Notes: generated by a model from the letters alone, not told the origin. A DNA stretch of 18,989 bases from Paraktedonobacter sp035294465 (GCA_035294465.1 DATGKW010000094.1:1-18989); one strand, 5' to 3'. Numbered from the stretch's first letter, positions 7,344-15,064 are shown. Program-made: numbers and translations.

Positions 7344-8375
7344 TCAGGAAAGCGGCGTGCTGCCCAACTTCGTCAGGCCCTCAGTAATAGCGCCCGCCAC
7401 ATTGGTTTCAGCGGTTGTACGGGCGACACGCAGAGCATTCTTGATGGCTTTGGCCTTCGAGCGGCCATGAGAAATAATCGCAGAACCGTTCACCCCTAGC
7501 AAAGGAACGCCACCATACTCAGCATAATCGAGGCGCTTGACCAATTTGCGCAGGCGCGGACGGATGACGGCTCCGGCCAGCTTGCCCGTGAGATCGCTGG
7601 CAATCTGAGCCTTGATCAAATCAAGCAGTGTTTCCGATAGACCCTCGCTCAGCTTGAGCACAACATTGCCCACAAAGCCATCGCAGACAATGACATCCGC
7701 GCCGCCAGAGGGAATGTCTCGTCCCTCCACGTTGCCGGTAAAGTTCAGACCCAGGGTGGCCGCGTTCTGCTTCAAGAGTTGATGGGCTGCCTGCACCTGC
7801 TCATTGCCCTTGCCCTCTTCCTCACCGTTAGCCAGCAGAGCGACGCGCGGCGAGGCTACCTTGAAGATGCGTTCCATATAAATCGATCCCATCACGGCGA
7901 ATTGCAGGAGATACTCAGGCTTGCAGTCTGTATTCGCGCCCATATCGATAACCAGGCAGATACCATCTTTTGTGGGGAAAACGCCTCCCAGGGCGGGCCG
8001 CTCCACGCCGGGCAGGCGCTTCAACGTAAAGAGCGAAGCCGCCATCATTGCGCCGCTATTCCCGGCTGAAACAGCTCCCAGGGCCTCGCCATCTTTCACC
8101 AGCTGGAGAGCGCGCACCATAGAGGTATGTTTATTCCGCGCAGCGCGGGCGGGATCATGTTCATCCATGGGAATAACTTCGTCGGCGTGGATAATGGGCA
8201 GGTCAAGACCCTGGGTTTCGTATTTAGCAAGCTCAGCCTTAATTAACTCTTCCTTACCAACCAGACACACCCCCACTCCATATTCGCGGGCGGCCTCAAC
8301 AGCGCCCAGCACAGTCTCTCCTGGAGCATGATCTCCCCCCATAGCATCCAGGGCAACACGAACATTCGCGCTCAT
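7344..8375 (-). CDS. plsX: phosphate acyltransferase PlsX
   Basis: Converts acyl-ACP and phosphate to acyl-phosphate, the donor that PlsY uses for the first acylation of glycerol-3-phosphate; a peripheral membrane enzyme of phospholipid synthesis. The product is 343 residues, normal for the family. Signature stretches are VALDAMGGDHAPGE (7-20), SAGNSGAMMAASLFTLKR (103-120), GGVFPTKDG (130-138), VIDMGANTDCKPEYL (142-156), ANGEEEGKGN (182-191), CDGFVGNVVLKLSEG (231-245) and EYGGVPLLGVNG (286-297). The start is backed by AAGGAAGAG just before the ATG. No fab genes or rpmF flank it, unlike many bacteria. Instead it lies 26 bases downstream of a receiver-domain gene and is probably transcribed with it. 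Confidence 0.97.
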   Translation of the reverse strand: MSANVRVALDAMGGDHAPGETVLGAVEAAREYGVGVCLVGKEELIKAELAKYETQGLDLPIIHADEVIPMDEHDPARAARNKHTSMVRALQLVKDGEALGAVSAGNSGAMMAASLFTLKRLPGVERPALGGVFPTKDGICLVIDMGANTDCKPEYLLQFAVMGSIYMERIFKVASPRVALLANGEEEGKGNEQVQAAHQLLKQNAATLGLNFTGNVEGRDIPSGGADVIVCDGFVGNVVLKLSEGLSETLLDLIKAQIASDLTGKLAGAVIRPRLRKLVKRLDYAEYGGVPLLGVNGSAIISHGRSKAKAIKNALRVARTTAETNVAGAITEGLTKLGSTPLS

Positions 8376-8401
8376 ACGCTCTTCCTTAAATGCAACTCAA
8401 G

Positions 8402-8770
8402 CTACGGCTCGCCAATCGTTCCTTTAACCAGGTCCACCAGGTGGTCCAGATCAAACGGTTTGTAAACAATATGCACAACACCGGCTTTGCGGAACTCCTC
8501 GGCCTCTTTGTCCGCGTCCAGAAAAGCAGTGACCACAATAACTGGTATATTGAAGGACCCCATCTCCATCAATTTCAACTCGTCCCGCCCGTCCAGATAC
8601 TGCATCATCAGGTCCAGAAGGACAAGGTCAGGCTTGACTTCGGTGACAGCATCATAGAAACGCAAGCTCTGCGTTACCATATGCGTCTCATATCCTTCGT
8701 CCGCCAGTGCCTCCCGCAGCAAATCAGCAATGGTTGGATCGTCATCCATGATTAAGATTTTCTTCGACAT
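8402..8770 (-). CDS. single-domain response regulator (CheY-like receiver)
   Basis: A stand-alone phospho-receiver with no output domain; it would act by protein contact or phosphorelay. The product is 122 residues. The acidic pocket is IMDDD (7-11), the phospho-acceptor D53 lies in LVLLDLMM, the switch threonine is T81 (VVTAF), and the conserved lysine is K104 (VYKPFD). All key residues are present; the usual Met-Pro after the acceptor region is Met-Gln here. GAGGGGG lies six bases before the ATG. No histidine kinase is near, so its partner is unknown. It probably forms a two-gene transcript with plsX, starting from the extended -10 promoter at 8823-8831. Confidence 0.95.
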   Translation of the reverse strand: MSKKILIMDDDPTIADLLREALADEGYETHMVTQSLRFYDAVTEVKPDLVLLDLMMQYLDGRDELKLMEMGSFNIPVIVVTAFLDADKEAEEFRKAGVVHIVYKPFDLDHLVDLVKGTIGEP

Positions 8771-8822
8771 CGGCTACCCCCTCATAGTATGTCTTTACCT
8801 GCTGGCTCAGTTACATACCTGT

Positions 8823-8831
8823 ATTATAGCA
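8823..8831 (-). promoter_or_regulatory. extended -10 promoter for the receiver gene and plsX
   Basis: Read on the minus strand the sequence is TGC TATAAT: a perfect -10 (8823-8828) with the TGn extension (8829-8831). No good -35 is seen 17 bases upstream, as is common for extended -10 promoters. Transcription would begin near 8817, giving a leader of roughly 45 nt that includes the GAGGGGG ribosome site. Confidence 0.65.
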
Positions 8832-8870
8832 TGCCCAGGCACTTTGATATCCTTTGAGATCTCTCCTCGC

Positions 8871-8899
8871 TTGACGTTTTTTCTCGTAGAAGTTAGGAT
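8871..8899 (+). promoter_or_regulatory. promoter candidate reading toward the WD40 relic
   Basis: TTGACG (8871-8876) and TAGGAT (8894-8899) are 17 bases apart, matching consensus at 5/6 and 4/6. It points into the WD40 relic and the kinase genes, which would give a leader of more than 350 nt. It may be a leftover from the lost gene. Confidence 0.3.
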
Positions 8900-8941
8900 A
8901 ATCTCAACCAGTATGATGGCCCGTATACATAACAGCGTCCC

Positions 8942-9049
8942 GGCCACCCCACAGAGGTCAGTATGGCATCCTGGTCGCTGAACGACCACTGGATTGCCTC
9001 CGGCGGAACAGACAATCTGATACACGGGTGGCAAGCAACCTGCCAAAAG
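8942..9049 (+). pseudogene. relic of a single WD40 repeat
   Basis: The frame from 8942 reads GHPTEVSMASWSLNDHW and continues IASGGTDNLIHGWQATCQK. It lines up blade for blade with the propellers of the downstream kinases, whose repeats run GH-x-V-x-AWSPDG-x-IASGG-x-D-x-IHVWD-TTGQK. The frame is closed by TAA at 8930-8932 just before the repeat and TGA at 9095-9097 after it. There is no ribosome site and no kinase or zinc-ribbon remnant attached. It is best read as what remains of a WD40 gene, probably a third member of the tandem kinase family. A functional one-blade peptide is unlikely. Confidence 0.65.
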
Positions 9050-9155
9050 ATGGGTCATGAAGCCACCTCGCACAGTACCGCCAGCGAGCAGATTTGACGA
9101 CTCTCCATTTCCGGAGTATGATACATGCATTCTAATGAAAATAAAGCTACCTCTG

Positions 9156-9172
9156 TATGCATTTGATGCATA
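9156..9172. promoter_or_regulatory. 17-bp palindrome, possible operator
   Basis: TATGCAT TTG ATGCATA is a perfect inverted repeat of 7-bp arms. A third ATGCAT half-site lies at 9125-9130, 31 bases to the left. The right arm overlaps TAAAAT (9171-9176), a 5/6 match to a -10 element, about 105 bases before the kinase start. A dimeric regulator binding here would cover that -10. No good -35 is visible. Confidence 0.4.
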
Positions 9173-9279
9173 AAATGACTGATGGCGTGTGCAGAAAAAC
9201 GGAGCCGAAAAAAGAATAGAGCAAGAGAATCAGGCAGGGATAACAACAGGTCTGGCAGATAGCAGATAACGGAGCTTCT

Positions 9280-11259
9280 ATGGCACTTTCTCCTCGCTAT
9301 TGCGATACTTGTGGAGCCGCGAATCGTGTGCAGGCCACCTTTTGCTTCTCCTGTGGTCAGTTGCTTCGCGCTCACAGCACAACAAACGCCTCCCCACAAA
9401 CGGGCCTCCTGCCCGCCAGTCACTTATTGAAGCAGCGTTATCGCGTGCTGGTCCAGGTAGGCAAGGGTGGGTTCGGCGCGGTTTACAAGGCGGCCGATTT
9501 GCAGTTTAGCAACCGCCTGGTAGCCATTAAAGAGATGAGCCAGCAGAATCTCACGCCCCAGGAACTAGTCGAGGCAACGATAGCCTTCAAGCGCGAAGCA
9601 ACGCTCCTGGCCAGCCTGACGCATCCCAATCTGCCTCGTATCTATGAACAGTTTACGGACGCGGGCCGCTGGTACCTGGTCATGGATTTTATTGAGGGCG
9701 AGACATTAGAAGACTACATCCTCAAGATACCCGGCGGGAAGCTCCCGGTCGAGAAAACGCTCTCAATCGGGCTTCAGGTCTGCAGCGTGCTGGAATATCT
9801 GCATAGCCGCCAGCCTCCGATTATTTTCCGCGATCTGAAGCCTGCTAATATCATGTTCACTCCGTCAGGACATATTTACCTGATCGATTTTGGCATTGCC
9901 CGCCACTTTACGCCAGGCCAGAGCCGCGATACCGTCGCGCTTGGCTCAGCGGGCTACGCCGCGCCCGAACAGTATGGCAAATCGCAAACAACCCCACGCA
10001 CGGATATCTACGCCCTGGGCGCGACTCTGCACGAATTATTGACCGGTCTCAATCCCGCAGACTCGCCGTTTCACTTCGCTCCAATTCATCTTCCGCCGCA
10101 CCCCGCGCACACCGAGCTAGAACAACTGATTGCGCGTATGGTCGAGGTAGATGCAACGAAGCGGCCGGCAAGCATTGCACTGGTTCACCAGGCTCTGGAA
10201 CATATCGTTATCTTGCGTGCCTCGCAACCGGTCCCTCATCACCCAGCCGCCGGCCAGGTCGCAGGCAGCTACCATCTATTACAGGGTCAGGCTCAGAAAC
10301 GTGGAACGACACAGGTCCATTCAGCGTTTGTGCCTCGACTCCTGAGCAATACCCGCTTTGTCGGCAGCAAACACACCAGCCGGGTGACTTCGGTAGCCTG
10401 GTCGGCTCGCGGCTCGCGGATTGCTTCGGCCAGTTACGATAAAACGGTGCGCGTATGGGATGCCGCGAACGGGAACAACCTGACGACGTACCAGGGGCAC
10501 TGGGATCGCGTGCTCACCATAGCCTGGTCGCCCGACGGCAATCTCCTGGCCTCGGCTGGCAATGATGGCACCGTGCAAATCTGGGACCCGGCAACAACGA
10601 ACCTGGTTCTGACGTACCGCGAGCACTCGCAGCCAGTGCTGGCTCTGGATTGGTCGCCCGATGGCAAGCGGATCGCTTCGGCCTGCGAGGACAAAACCAT
10701 CCACGTCTGGGATACCACGACCGGACAAACGCTCTCTGTCAATCGCGGCCATAGCGGCAGAATTCTTACGCTGAGTTGGTCGCCCGATGGCAAGAGCATC
10801 GCTTCAGGCGGCGAGGATAAACAGGTGCATATCTGGAACCTGCAACGAGAGAAGGCCGGGTTCTTTACCTCCCTGCTCTTCCCAGGACGCGGCCAGTTCA
10901 CCTATACTGGGCACTTTGGCAGGGTGAACGCCCTGGACTGGTCTCCCAACGGGCAGCGGATCGCTTCGGTCGGCTCAGACAAGATGTTGCAGGTCTGGGA
11001 TACCACGACCGGGAAAAAGTTCTTTATTCATCGCAATCCATCTTCTACTATTACATGTGTAGCCTGGTCATACGACGGGCGCTATCTGGCAACCGGCGCT
11101 AATGATAAGCTGGTACAGGTCTGGGACACGGTGACACGCAACACAGTCGCGACCTACGCCGGGCACACTGGCTATATTACCTCTGTGAGCTGGTCTCCAG
11201 ATGGCAAACAACTCGTTTCGGCCAGTGTTGATCATACCATTCACGTCTGGCACCTGTAG
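9280..11259 (+). CDS. Ser/Thr protein kinase: zinc ribbon, kinase, 7-blade WD40
   Basis: A soluble eukaryotic-type kinase of 659 residues with no transmembrane segment, so it acts in the cytoplasm. A zinc ribbon comes first (C8, C11, C22, C25; CDTCGAANRVQATFCFSC). The kinase domain spans about 54-311: glycine loop GKGGFGAV (61-68), VAIK lysine K84, E106, catalytic loop FRDLKPAN (D185, N190), DFG (D203) and APE (228-230). The usual HRD histidine is Phe, as in many Chloroflexota kinases. A linker leads to seven WD40 repeats (about 365-658) with regular WSPDG/IAS/VWD signatures, a complete propeller. GGAG lies five bases before the ATG. It is followed by its paralogue after 17 bases and is probably in one transcript with it. 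The propeller likely binds a substrate, scaffold or signal; which one is unknown. Confidence 0.95.
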   Translation: MALSPRYCDTCGAANRVQATFCFSCGQLLRAHSTTNASPQTGLLPASHLLKQRYRVLVQVGKGGFGAVYKAADLQFSNRLVAIKEMSQQNLTPQELVEATIAFKREATLLASLTHPNLPRIYEQFTDAGRWYLVMDFIEGETLEDYILKIPGGKLPVEKTLSIGLQVCSVLEYLHSRQPPIIFRDLKPANIMFTPSGHIYLIDFGIARHFTPGQSRDTVALGSAGYAAPEQYGKSQTTPRTDIYALGATLHELLTGLNPADSPFHFAPIHLPPHPAHTELEQLIARMVEVDATKRPASIALVHQALEHIVILRASQPVPHHPAAGQVAGSYHLLQGQAQKRGTTQVHSAFVPRLLSNTRFVGSKHTSRVTSVAWSARGSRIASASYDKTVRVWDAANGNNLTTYQGHWDRVLTIAWSPDGNLLASAGNDGTVQIWDPATTNLVLTYREHSQPVLALDWSPDGKRIASACEDKTIHVWDTTTGQTLSVNRGHSGRILTLSWSPDGKSIASGGEDKQVHIWNLQREKAGFFTSLLFPGRGQFTYTGHFGRVNALDWSPNGQRIASVGSDKMLQVWDTTTGKKFFIHRNPSSTITCVAWSYDGRYLATGANDKLVQVWDTVTRNTVATYAGHTGYITSVSWSPDGKQLVSASVDHTIHVWHL

Positions 11260-11276
11260 GAATCTTTGAGAGTGGC

Positions 11277-13199
11277 ATGAAAGCCTTAACGATCTTTTGT
11301 ACAAATTGTGGCGCGGCCAATCCAATGCAGGCAAAATTCTGCTTTTCCTGCGGCGAATCGTTTGACGAGCTGGACCAAACAACGATCCGGGCCACTCAGG
11401 CAGCAGAACAGCTTAAGCCAGGGAAAATGCTGCGGCAGCGCTACCGAGTGCTCAAACAAATCGGGCAGGGCGGCTTTGGCGCGGTCTACAAGGCAGAGGA
11501 TACGGAGCTTGGCCAGCGGCTCCTGGCCATCAAAGAGATGAGCCAGCAGGGCCTCAGCCAGCAGGATATCAACGAGGGCATTGCGGCCTTTAAACGCGAG
11601 GCCCTGATGCTGGCCGGCTTGATGCACGAACATTTACCGCGTATCTATGATCATTTTGAGGAGAATGAGCGCTGGTATCTGGTGATGGATTACATCGAGG
11701 GTGAGACGCTGGAAGACCGCTTTAACAAATCCCGCGACGGCAGCCTGCCCCTGATCATGGCGCTACAGATTGCGCTGCAACTCTGCGACGTGCTCGATTA
11801 CCTGCACACCCGCCAGCCGCCAATCATTTTTCGCGACCTCAAGCCGGCCAATATTATTCTTACGCCTACGGGCGACCTTTTCTTGATTGATTTCGGCATC
11901 GCGCGGCACTTTAAACCGGGGCAGGCCAGGGATACTATCGCCTTCGGTTCGCCCGGCTACGCGGCCCCCGAACAGTATGGCAAGGCGCAGACAACCACGC
12001 GCGCCGATATTTACAGCCTGGGCGCGATCCTGCACCAGATGTTGAGCGGAGATGATCCGTCGCTCTCGCCTTTTCGCTTTGCTCCACTCGCCGGCCAGGA
12101 CCCGGCTTTGCAAAGACTCGTCATGTCAATGCTAGAAATGGACGAGAGCAAACGCCCGGCCAGCGTTACAGAGGTCAGGCAAGTGCTGCAACGCATCAAA
12201 GATCAGCCTGTTTCGCCTGTGCCAATGCCTCCGCGCCCAGGTCAACTATTGCCGGCAGCGCCTCTGGCGCTCCATCTTCCGGCCATACCAGCTCCGGCCC
12301 CTTTCGCACCGAAGCTGGTCTATGAACATCACTACGGCTTTGTGCGCGCAGTCGCCTGGTCTCCCGATAGCCTGTACGCAACCTCAGCCACCGACGCGAT
12401 TATACGCGTCTGGAACGCGCAAAGCGGGCAGAATCTCTGCTCCTATCGGGAGCACCTGGGCGTGATCAAGCATATGGCCAGGTCGCCCGGCGACACCCGC
12501 ATCGCCTCTATCAGTGAAGAGAACAAGGTACACATCTGGGACGGTTCTACAGGAAAAACTGCCGCAATCTACCCAGGCGATCCGAAGCCGGGCTTCAGCC
12601 CAAATATCGGGCAATTGCTGGCCTGGTCATCCGATGGGGCCTATCTGGCCGTAGCAGGCACCAGATATATCAATATCTGGGCCACCGACCAGTTCCAGCA
12701 CAGAGTTATAGCGAGAATCAGGAGCAAAGCTGCTTTCGGTTTTCACGCGATTTGCTGGGCACCAGATGGACAAAGCCTCGCCGCTACTCAGGCTAATAAT
12801 GTGATCATCTACCGCCTGGGAGCGAAAATGAAAACCTCGTACTACCGCTATAACGCGCAGGTCTGCGCGGTTGCCTGGTCCCCTGATGGCAAATATCTTG
12901 CCTCCGGTGGCTACGACCGCGTCGTACATATCTGGGATATTCAGAACGATAGATTTATCGGCGCTTATCAGGGCCACAGCCAGCCGATATCCGCCCTGGC
13001 CTGGTCTCCCGATAGCCGGCGCATCGTTTCAGGGAGCCTGGCAACCAGCGTCAATATCTGGGATGCCCTGACCGGACAGCCCATCATTACTTACCATGCT
13101 TATGCCGGCGACGTTCTGACTCTGGCCTGGTCTCCCGATGGCCGCTCAATCCTCTCCGGCGGCTCGGACCGCAAGGTCTATGTCTGGCGCGCGCCATGA
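11277..13199 (+). CDS. paralogous Ser/Thr kinase: zinc ribbon, kinase, WD40
   Basis: This 640-residue tandem paralogue of the preceding gene has the same order of domains. The zinc ribbon is C8, C11, C22, C25 with identical spacing. The kinase domain spans about 56-308: GQGGFGAV (63-70), K86, E108, FRDLKPAN (D187), DFG (D205) and APEQYGKAQTT near 230-240, the last almost identical to the sister. A Pro/Ala-rich linker (310-345) leads to seven WD40-like units (about 351-637). Blades 1, 5, 6 and 7 are canonical. Blades 2-4 have lost parts of the GH, SPDG and WD signatures (RSPGDTRIAS, WSSDGAYLAV, WAPDGQSLAA). The kinase core is conserved at protein level while third codon positions differ widely, so the duplication is old. 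GAGAG precedes the ATG. Confidence 0.95.
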   Translation: MKALTIFCTNCGAANPMQAKFCFSCGESFDELDQTTIRATQAAEQLKPGKMLRQRYRVLKQIGQGGFGAVYKAEDTELGQRLLAIKEMSQQGLSQQDINEGIAAFKREALMLAGLMHEHLPRIYDHFEENERWYLVMDYIEGETLEDRFNKSRDGSLPLIMALQIALQLCDVLDYLHTRQPPIIFRDLKPANIILTPTGDLFLIDFGIARHFKPGQARDTIAFGSPGYAAPEQYGKAQTTTRADIYSLGAILHQMLSGDDPSLSPFRFAPLAGQDPALQRLVMSMLEMDESKRPASVTEVRQVLQRIKDQPVSPVPMPPRPGQLLPAAPLALHLPAIPAPAPFAPKLVYEHHYGFVRAVAWSPDSLYATSATDAIIRVWNAQSGQNLCSYREHLGVIKHMARSPGDTRIASISEENKVHIWDGSTGKTAAIYPGDPKPGFSPNIGQLLAWSSDGAYLAVAGTRYINIWATDQFQHRVIARIRSKAAFGFHAICWAPDGQSLAATQANNVIIYRLGAKMKTSYYRYNAQVCAVAWSPDGKYLASGGYDRVVHIWDIQNDRFIGAYQGHSQPISALAWSPDSRRIVSGSLATSVNIWDALTGQPIITYHAYAGDVLTLAWSPDGRSILSGGSDRKVYVWRAP

Positions 13200-13220
13200 G
13201 AACTACAAGCTCAAAGAGAT

Positions 13221-13249
13221 TTGCTCTTGTCTTCCTTTCCTGCTATGCT
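13221..13249 (+). promoter_or_regulatory. promoter candidate for the acyl-CoA dehydrogenase
   Basis: TTGCTC (13221-13226) and TATGCT (13244-13249) are 17 bases apart, with TGC directly before the -10 (extended -10). Matches are 3/6 and 4/6 plus the TGn extension. The leader would be about 40 nt. It suggests the gene is transcribed apart from the kinases 98 bases upstream. Confidence 0.4.
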
Positions 13250-13297
13250 ACCTCTAGAAAAGCTTGTTTTCTGATGAGATAGAAAGAGAAGCAGCCA

Positions 13298-14452
13298 GTG
13301 AATTTTGATCTCGACGAAGAGCAATCAGATATGCGCGACATGGTCCGCCGCTTCACCGCAGAACAAATCACTCCCTATGCCGCGACCTGGGACGAGCAGC
13401 ATTCCTTTCCACGCGAGGTCTACACGAAGATGGCGGAACTGGGATTGATGGGTATGACTACCCCGGAGGAATACGGAGGAAGCGCTCTCAGCAGGCTGTC
13501 AGGCGCGCTGATCTACGAAGAGCTGGCAAAGGGAGATATGGCTACTGCTGTGGGCCTCTCTGTCCACAATATGATTACCGGCTCAATCGCGCGTTTTGGC
13601 AACGAGGAGCAGCGCCGCCGCTGGGTGCCTCATCTGGCCTCCGGCAGGCTGCTGGGCGCGTTTTCGTTGAGTGAAGCTTCAGCCGGCTCCGACGCTGCCA
13701 GCTTGCAATGCCGGGCGGAACGCCGGGAAGACACGTATCTGATCAACGGCACGAAGCTGTGGGTGACGAATGGAGGAGAGGCAGATATTTATCTTTTGAT
13801 GGCGCGCACCACGCCGGGCAGCGGGAGCGCGGGCGTCAGTTGCTTTGTAATCGAGAAAGGCACACCGGGATTTTCCTTCGGCAAGACCGAACGCAAAATG
13901 GGCCTGCACTCCTCTCCTACTCGCGAGCTCATCTTCGAGAACTGTGTTATTCCGGCCGCTCAGCGCCTGGGAGCAGAAGGGCAGGGTTTCAAAATCGCGC
14001 TCTCTTCCCTGGATGGGGGTCGCATCAATATTGGAGCCGTGGCCGTGGGAGTTGCCCAGGCAGCTTTTGAAACAGCCACGCGCTACGCCGGAGAACGCGA
14101 GCAGTTTGGCCGCCCCATCAACACCTTCCAGGCCGTCCAGTTTATGCTCGCGGATATGGCTATGAAGATCGAAGCTGCCCGCCTGCTCGTCTACGAGGCA
14201 GCATACAAACTGGACACAGGTCAGAGTTCCGGCATGTACGCGTCTATGGCTAAATGTTTCGCTACCGATATAGCCATGGAGGTAACGACTAACGCGGTGC
14301 AGGTGCTGGGCGGAGCTGGCTATGTGCGCGATTATCCTGTCGAACGCTACATGCGCGATATCAAGGTCGCGCAAATCTTCGAGGGCACCAACCAGATCCA
14401 GCGCGTTGTCATCGCCCGCTCGCTCCTCGCCAACTTGCGCCAGCAAACATGA
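13298..14452 (+). CDS. acyl-CoA dehydrogenase
   Basis: An FAD enzyme that introduces the 2,3 double bond into acyl-CoA in beta-oxidation or branched-chain amino-acid breakdown. The product is 384 residues, the normal length. The N-terminal helical domain begins MNFDLDEEQSDMRDMVRRF and has YGGSALSRLSGALIYEELAK. The FAD-binding middle shows GAFSLSEASAGSDA and LINGTKLWVTNGGEA. The C-terminal domain holds EREQFGRPINTFQAVQFMLA, QVLGGAGYVRDYPVERYMRD and FEGTNQIQR, whose E362 sits at the catalytic base position of the short-chain group. The start is GTG, with AAAGAGAAG about nine bases ahead. Chain-length preference cannot be read off. No electron-transfer flavoprotein gene is adjacent. Confidence 0.95.
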   Translation: MNFDLDEEQSDMRDMVRRFTAEQITPYAATWDEQHSFPREVYTKMAELGLMGMTTPEEYGGSALSRLSGALIYEELAKGDMATAVGLSVHNMITGSIARFGNEEQRRRWVPHLASGRLLGAFSLSEASAGSDAASLQCRAERREDTYLINGTKLWVTNGGEADIYLLMARTTPGSGSAGVSCFVIEKGTPGFSFGKTERKMGLHSSPTRELIFENCVIPAAQRLGAEGQGFKIALSSLDGGRINIGAVAVGVAQAAFETATRYAGEREQFGRPINTFQAVQFMLADMAMKIEAARLLVYEAAYKLDTGQSSGMYASMAKCFATDIAMEVTTNAVQVLGGAGYVRDYPVERYMRDIKVAQIFEGTNQIQRVVIARSLLANLRQQT

Positions 14453-14494
14453 AGCTCTGCCGGAGCGAATGTGTATCTGGCCGTTCTATGCCCA

Positions 14495-14524
14495 TTGTCA
14501 ATGCTTGACGAAGTATGGTATACT
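14495..14524 (+). promoter_or_regulatory. promoter of tRNA-Pro
   Basis: TTGTCA (14495-14500) and TATACT (14519-14524) are 18 bases apart, each a 5/6 match, and TGG before the -10 gives a TGn extension. This is one of the best promoter matches in the window. Transcription would begin near 14531, about 100 nt before the tRNA. Confidence 0.65.
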
Positions 14525-14633
14525 AGCCTTGAAGCAAGGGAAGTGTCCGGGAACGCTTCTGTGGTCACGCGAAGCGCCGGGCACAAAATATGTACTGGAT
14601 AGGGCCAGCGACTTCCTTGCGCGGATCGTTCTT

Positions 14634-14710
14634 CGGGGTGTAGCGCAGTCGGCTAGCGCGCAGCGTTCGGGACGCTGAGGTCGGAGGTTCAAGTCCTCTC
14701 ACCCCGACCA
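14634..14710 (+). tRNA. tRNA-Pro (anticodon CGG)
   Basis: A full cloverleaf of 77 nt with encoded CCA. The acceptor stem is CGGGGTG/CACCCCG with A as discriminator. The D stem is GCGC/GCGC. The anticodon stem is CAGCG/CGCTG enclosing TTCGGGA, which places the anticodon CGG at 14668-14670 and reads proline codon CCG. The T arm is GGAGG-TTCAAGT-CCTCT with one G-U pair. G37 next to the anticodon fits the proline tRNA family. Confidence 0.96.
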
Positions 14711-14776
14711 TGATGGTACGTCTCCATTTCAGGAAAGCCGTACTTAACAGGCAAAAACTTTTTGAAGGAGTTGTCA

Positions 14777-14956
14777 ATGCAGGCAAAACAGATTTACACC
14801 TCCACATCGGCCGGATGGTGTCATCTGTCTGCCGTTTATCCGTGTCTACGTAGAAGACGCCGGGTAGGCGGTGAGGTGCCTGCACTGTCCTTCTTGCCTG
14901 AACGCGCAAAGCACTTCTACCCCTATCCCATCGGTCGTCACCATAGACGGCGGTAG
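14777..14956 (+). CDS. possible small Arg-rich ORF of 59 codons
   Basis: I do not recognise it. It would encode 59 residues starting MQAKQIYTSTSAGWCHL, with a run of five arginines near residue 25-30 and a basic C-terminus GRHHRRR. In its favour are GAAGGAG (14764-14770) six bases before the ATG and a hairpin directly after the stop. Against it are the lack of any known domain, the composition and its place in a tRNA-downstream gap. It may be a small basic, nucleic-acid-binding peptide or a chance frame. Confidence 0.3.
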   Translation: MQAKQIYTSTSAGWCHLSAVYPCLRRRRRVGGEVPALSFLPERAKHFYPYPIGRHHRRR

Positions 14957-14959
14957 AAG

Positions 14960-15003
14960 CTGAGGGGTCAGGGATCCTCCCTACCCGACCTGCAAAGCCT
15001 CAG
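14960..15003 (+). terminator. nested hairpin after the tRNA/small-ORF stretch
   Basis: An inner stem pairs GGGT-AGGGA (14965-14974, with C14969 bulged) with TCCCTACCC (14978-14986), loop of three. An outer arm pair CTGAGG/CCTCAG (14960-14965 and 14998-15003) can close over it. A pyrimidine-rich but not T-pure stretch follows. It could end transcription from the tRNA promoter before the HNH gene. The lack of a true T-run keeps confidence low. Confidence 0.3.
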
Positions 15004-15064
15004 ACTTCTTCCTCGCTGTCTATTCTTGAAAGTTGGCTCTGACAGAGAGGAAGGGAAGTCATTC

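Larger units (their letters stand above)
8771..9279. other. divergent intergenic region before the kinase genes
   Basis: About 510 bases lie between the divergent response-regulator and kinase genes. No intact gene was found. From left to right it holds the minus-strand promoter for the receiver gene, a plus-strand promoter candidate, a decayed WD40 repeat (8942-9049) and an AT-richer stretch with a 17-bp palindrome (9156-9172). Each is listed separately. Confidence 0.6.

Noticed and set aside
8730..9130. Short frames on both strands in the gap before the first kinase
   Set aside because: None has a ribosome site or domain; the only meaningful protein signal there is the WD40 relic in another frame.
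13679..14446. 255-codon minus-strand frame
   Set aside because: It is antisense to the acyl-CoA dehydrogenase, with no recognisable domain or ribosome site.
14565..14909. Minus-strand frame across the tRNA whose product contains GVRGLEPPTSASRTL
   Set aside because: This is the well-known false protein translated antisense to a tRNA gene; the tRNA-Pro explains the sequence.
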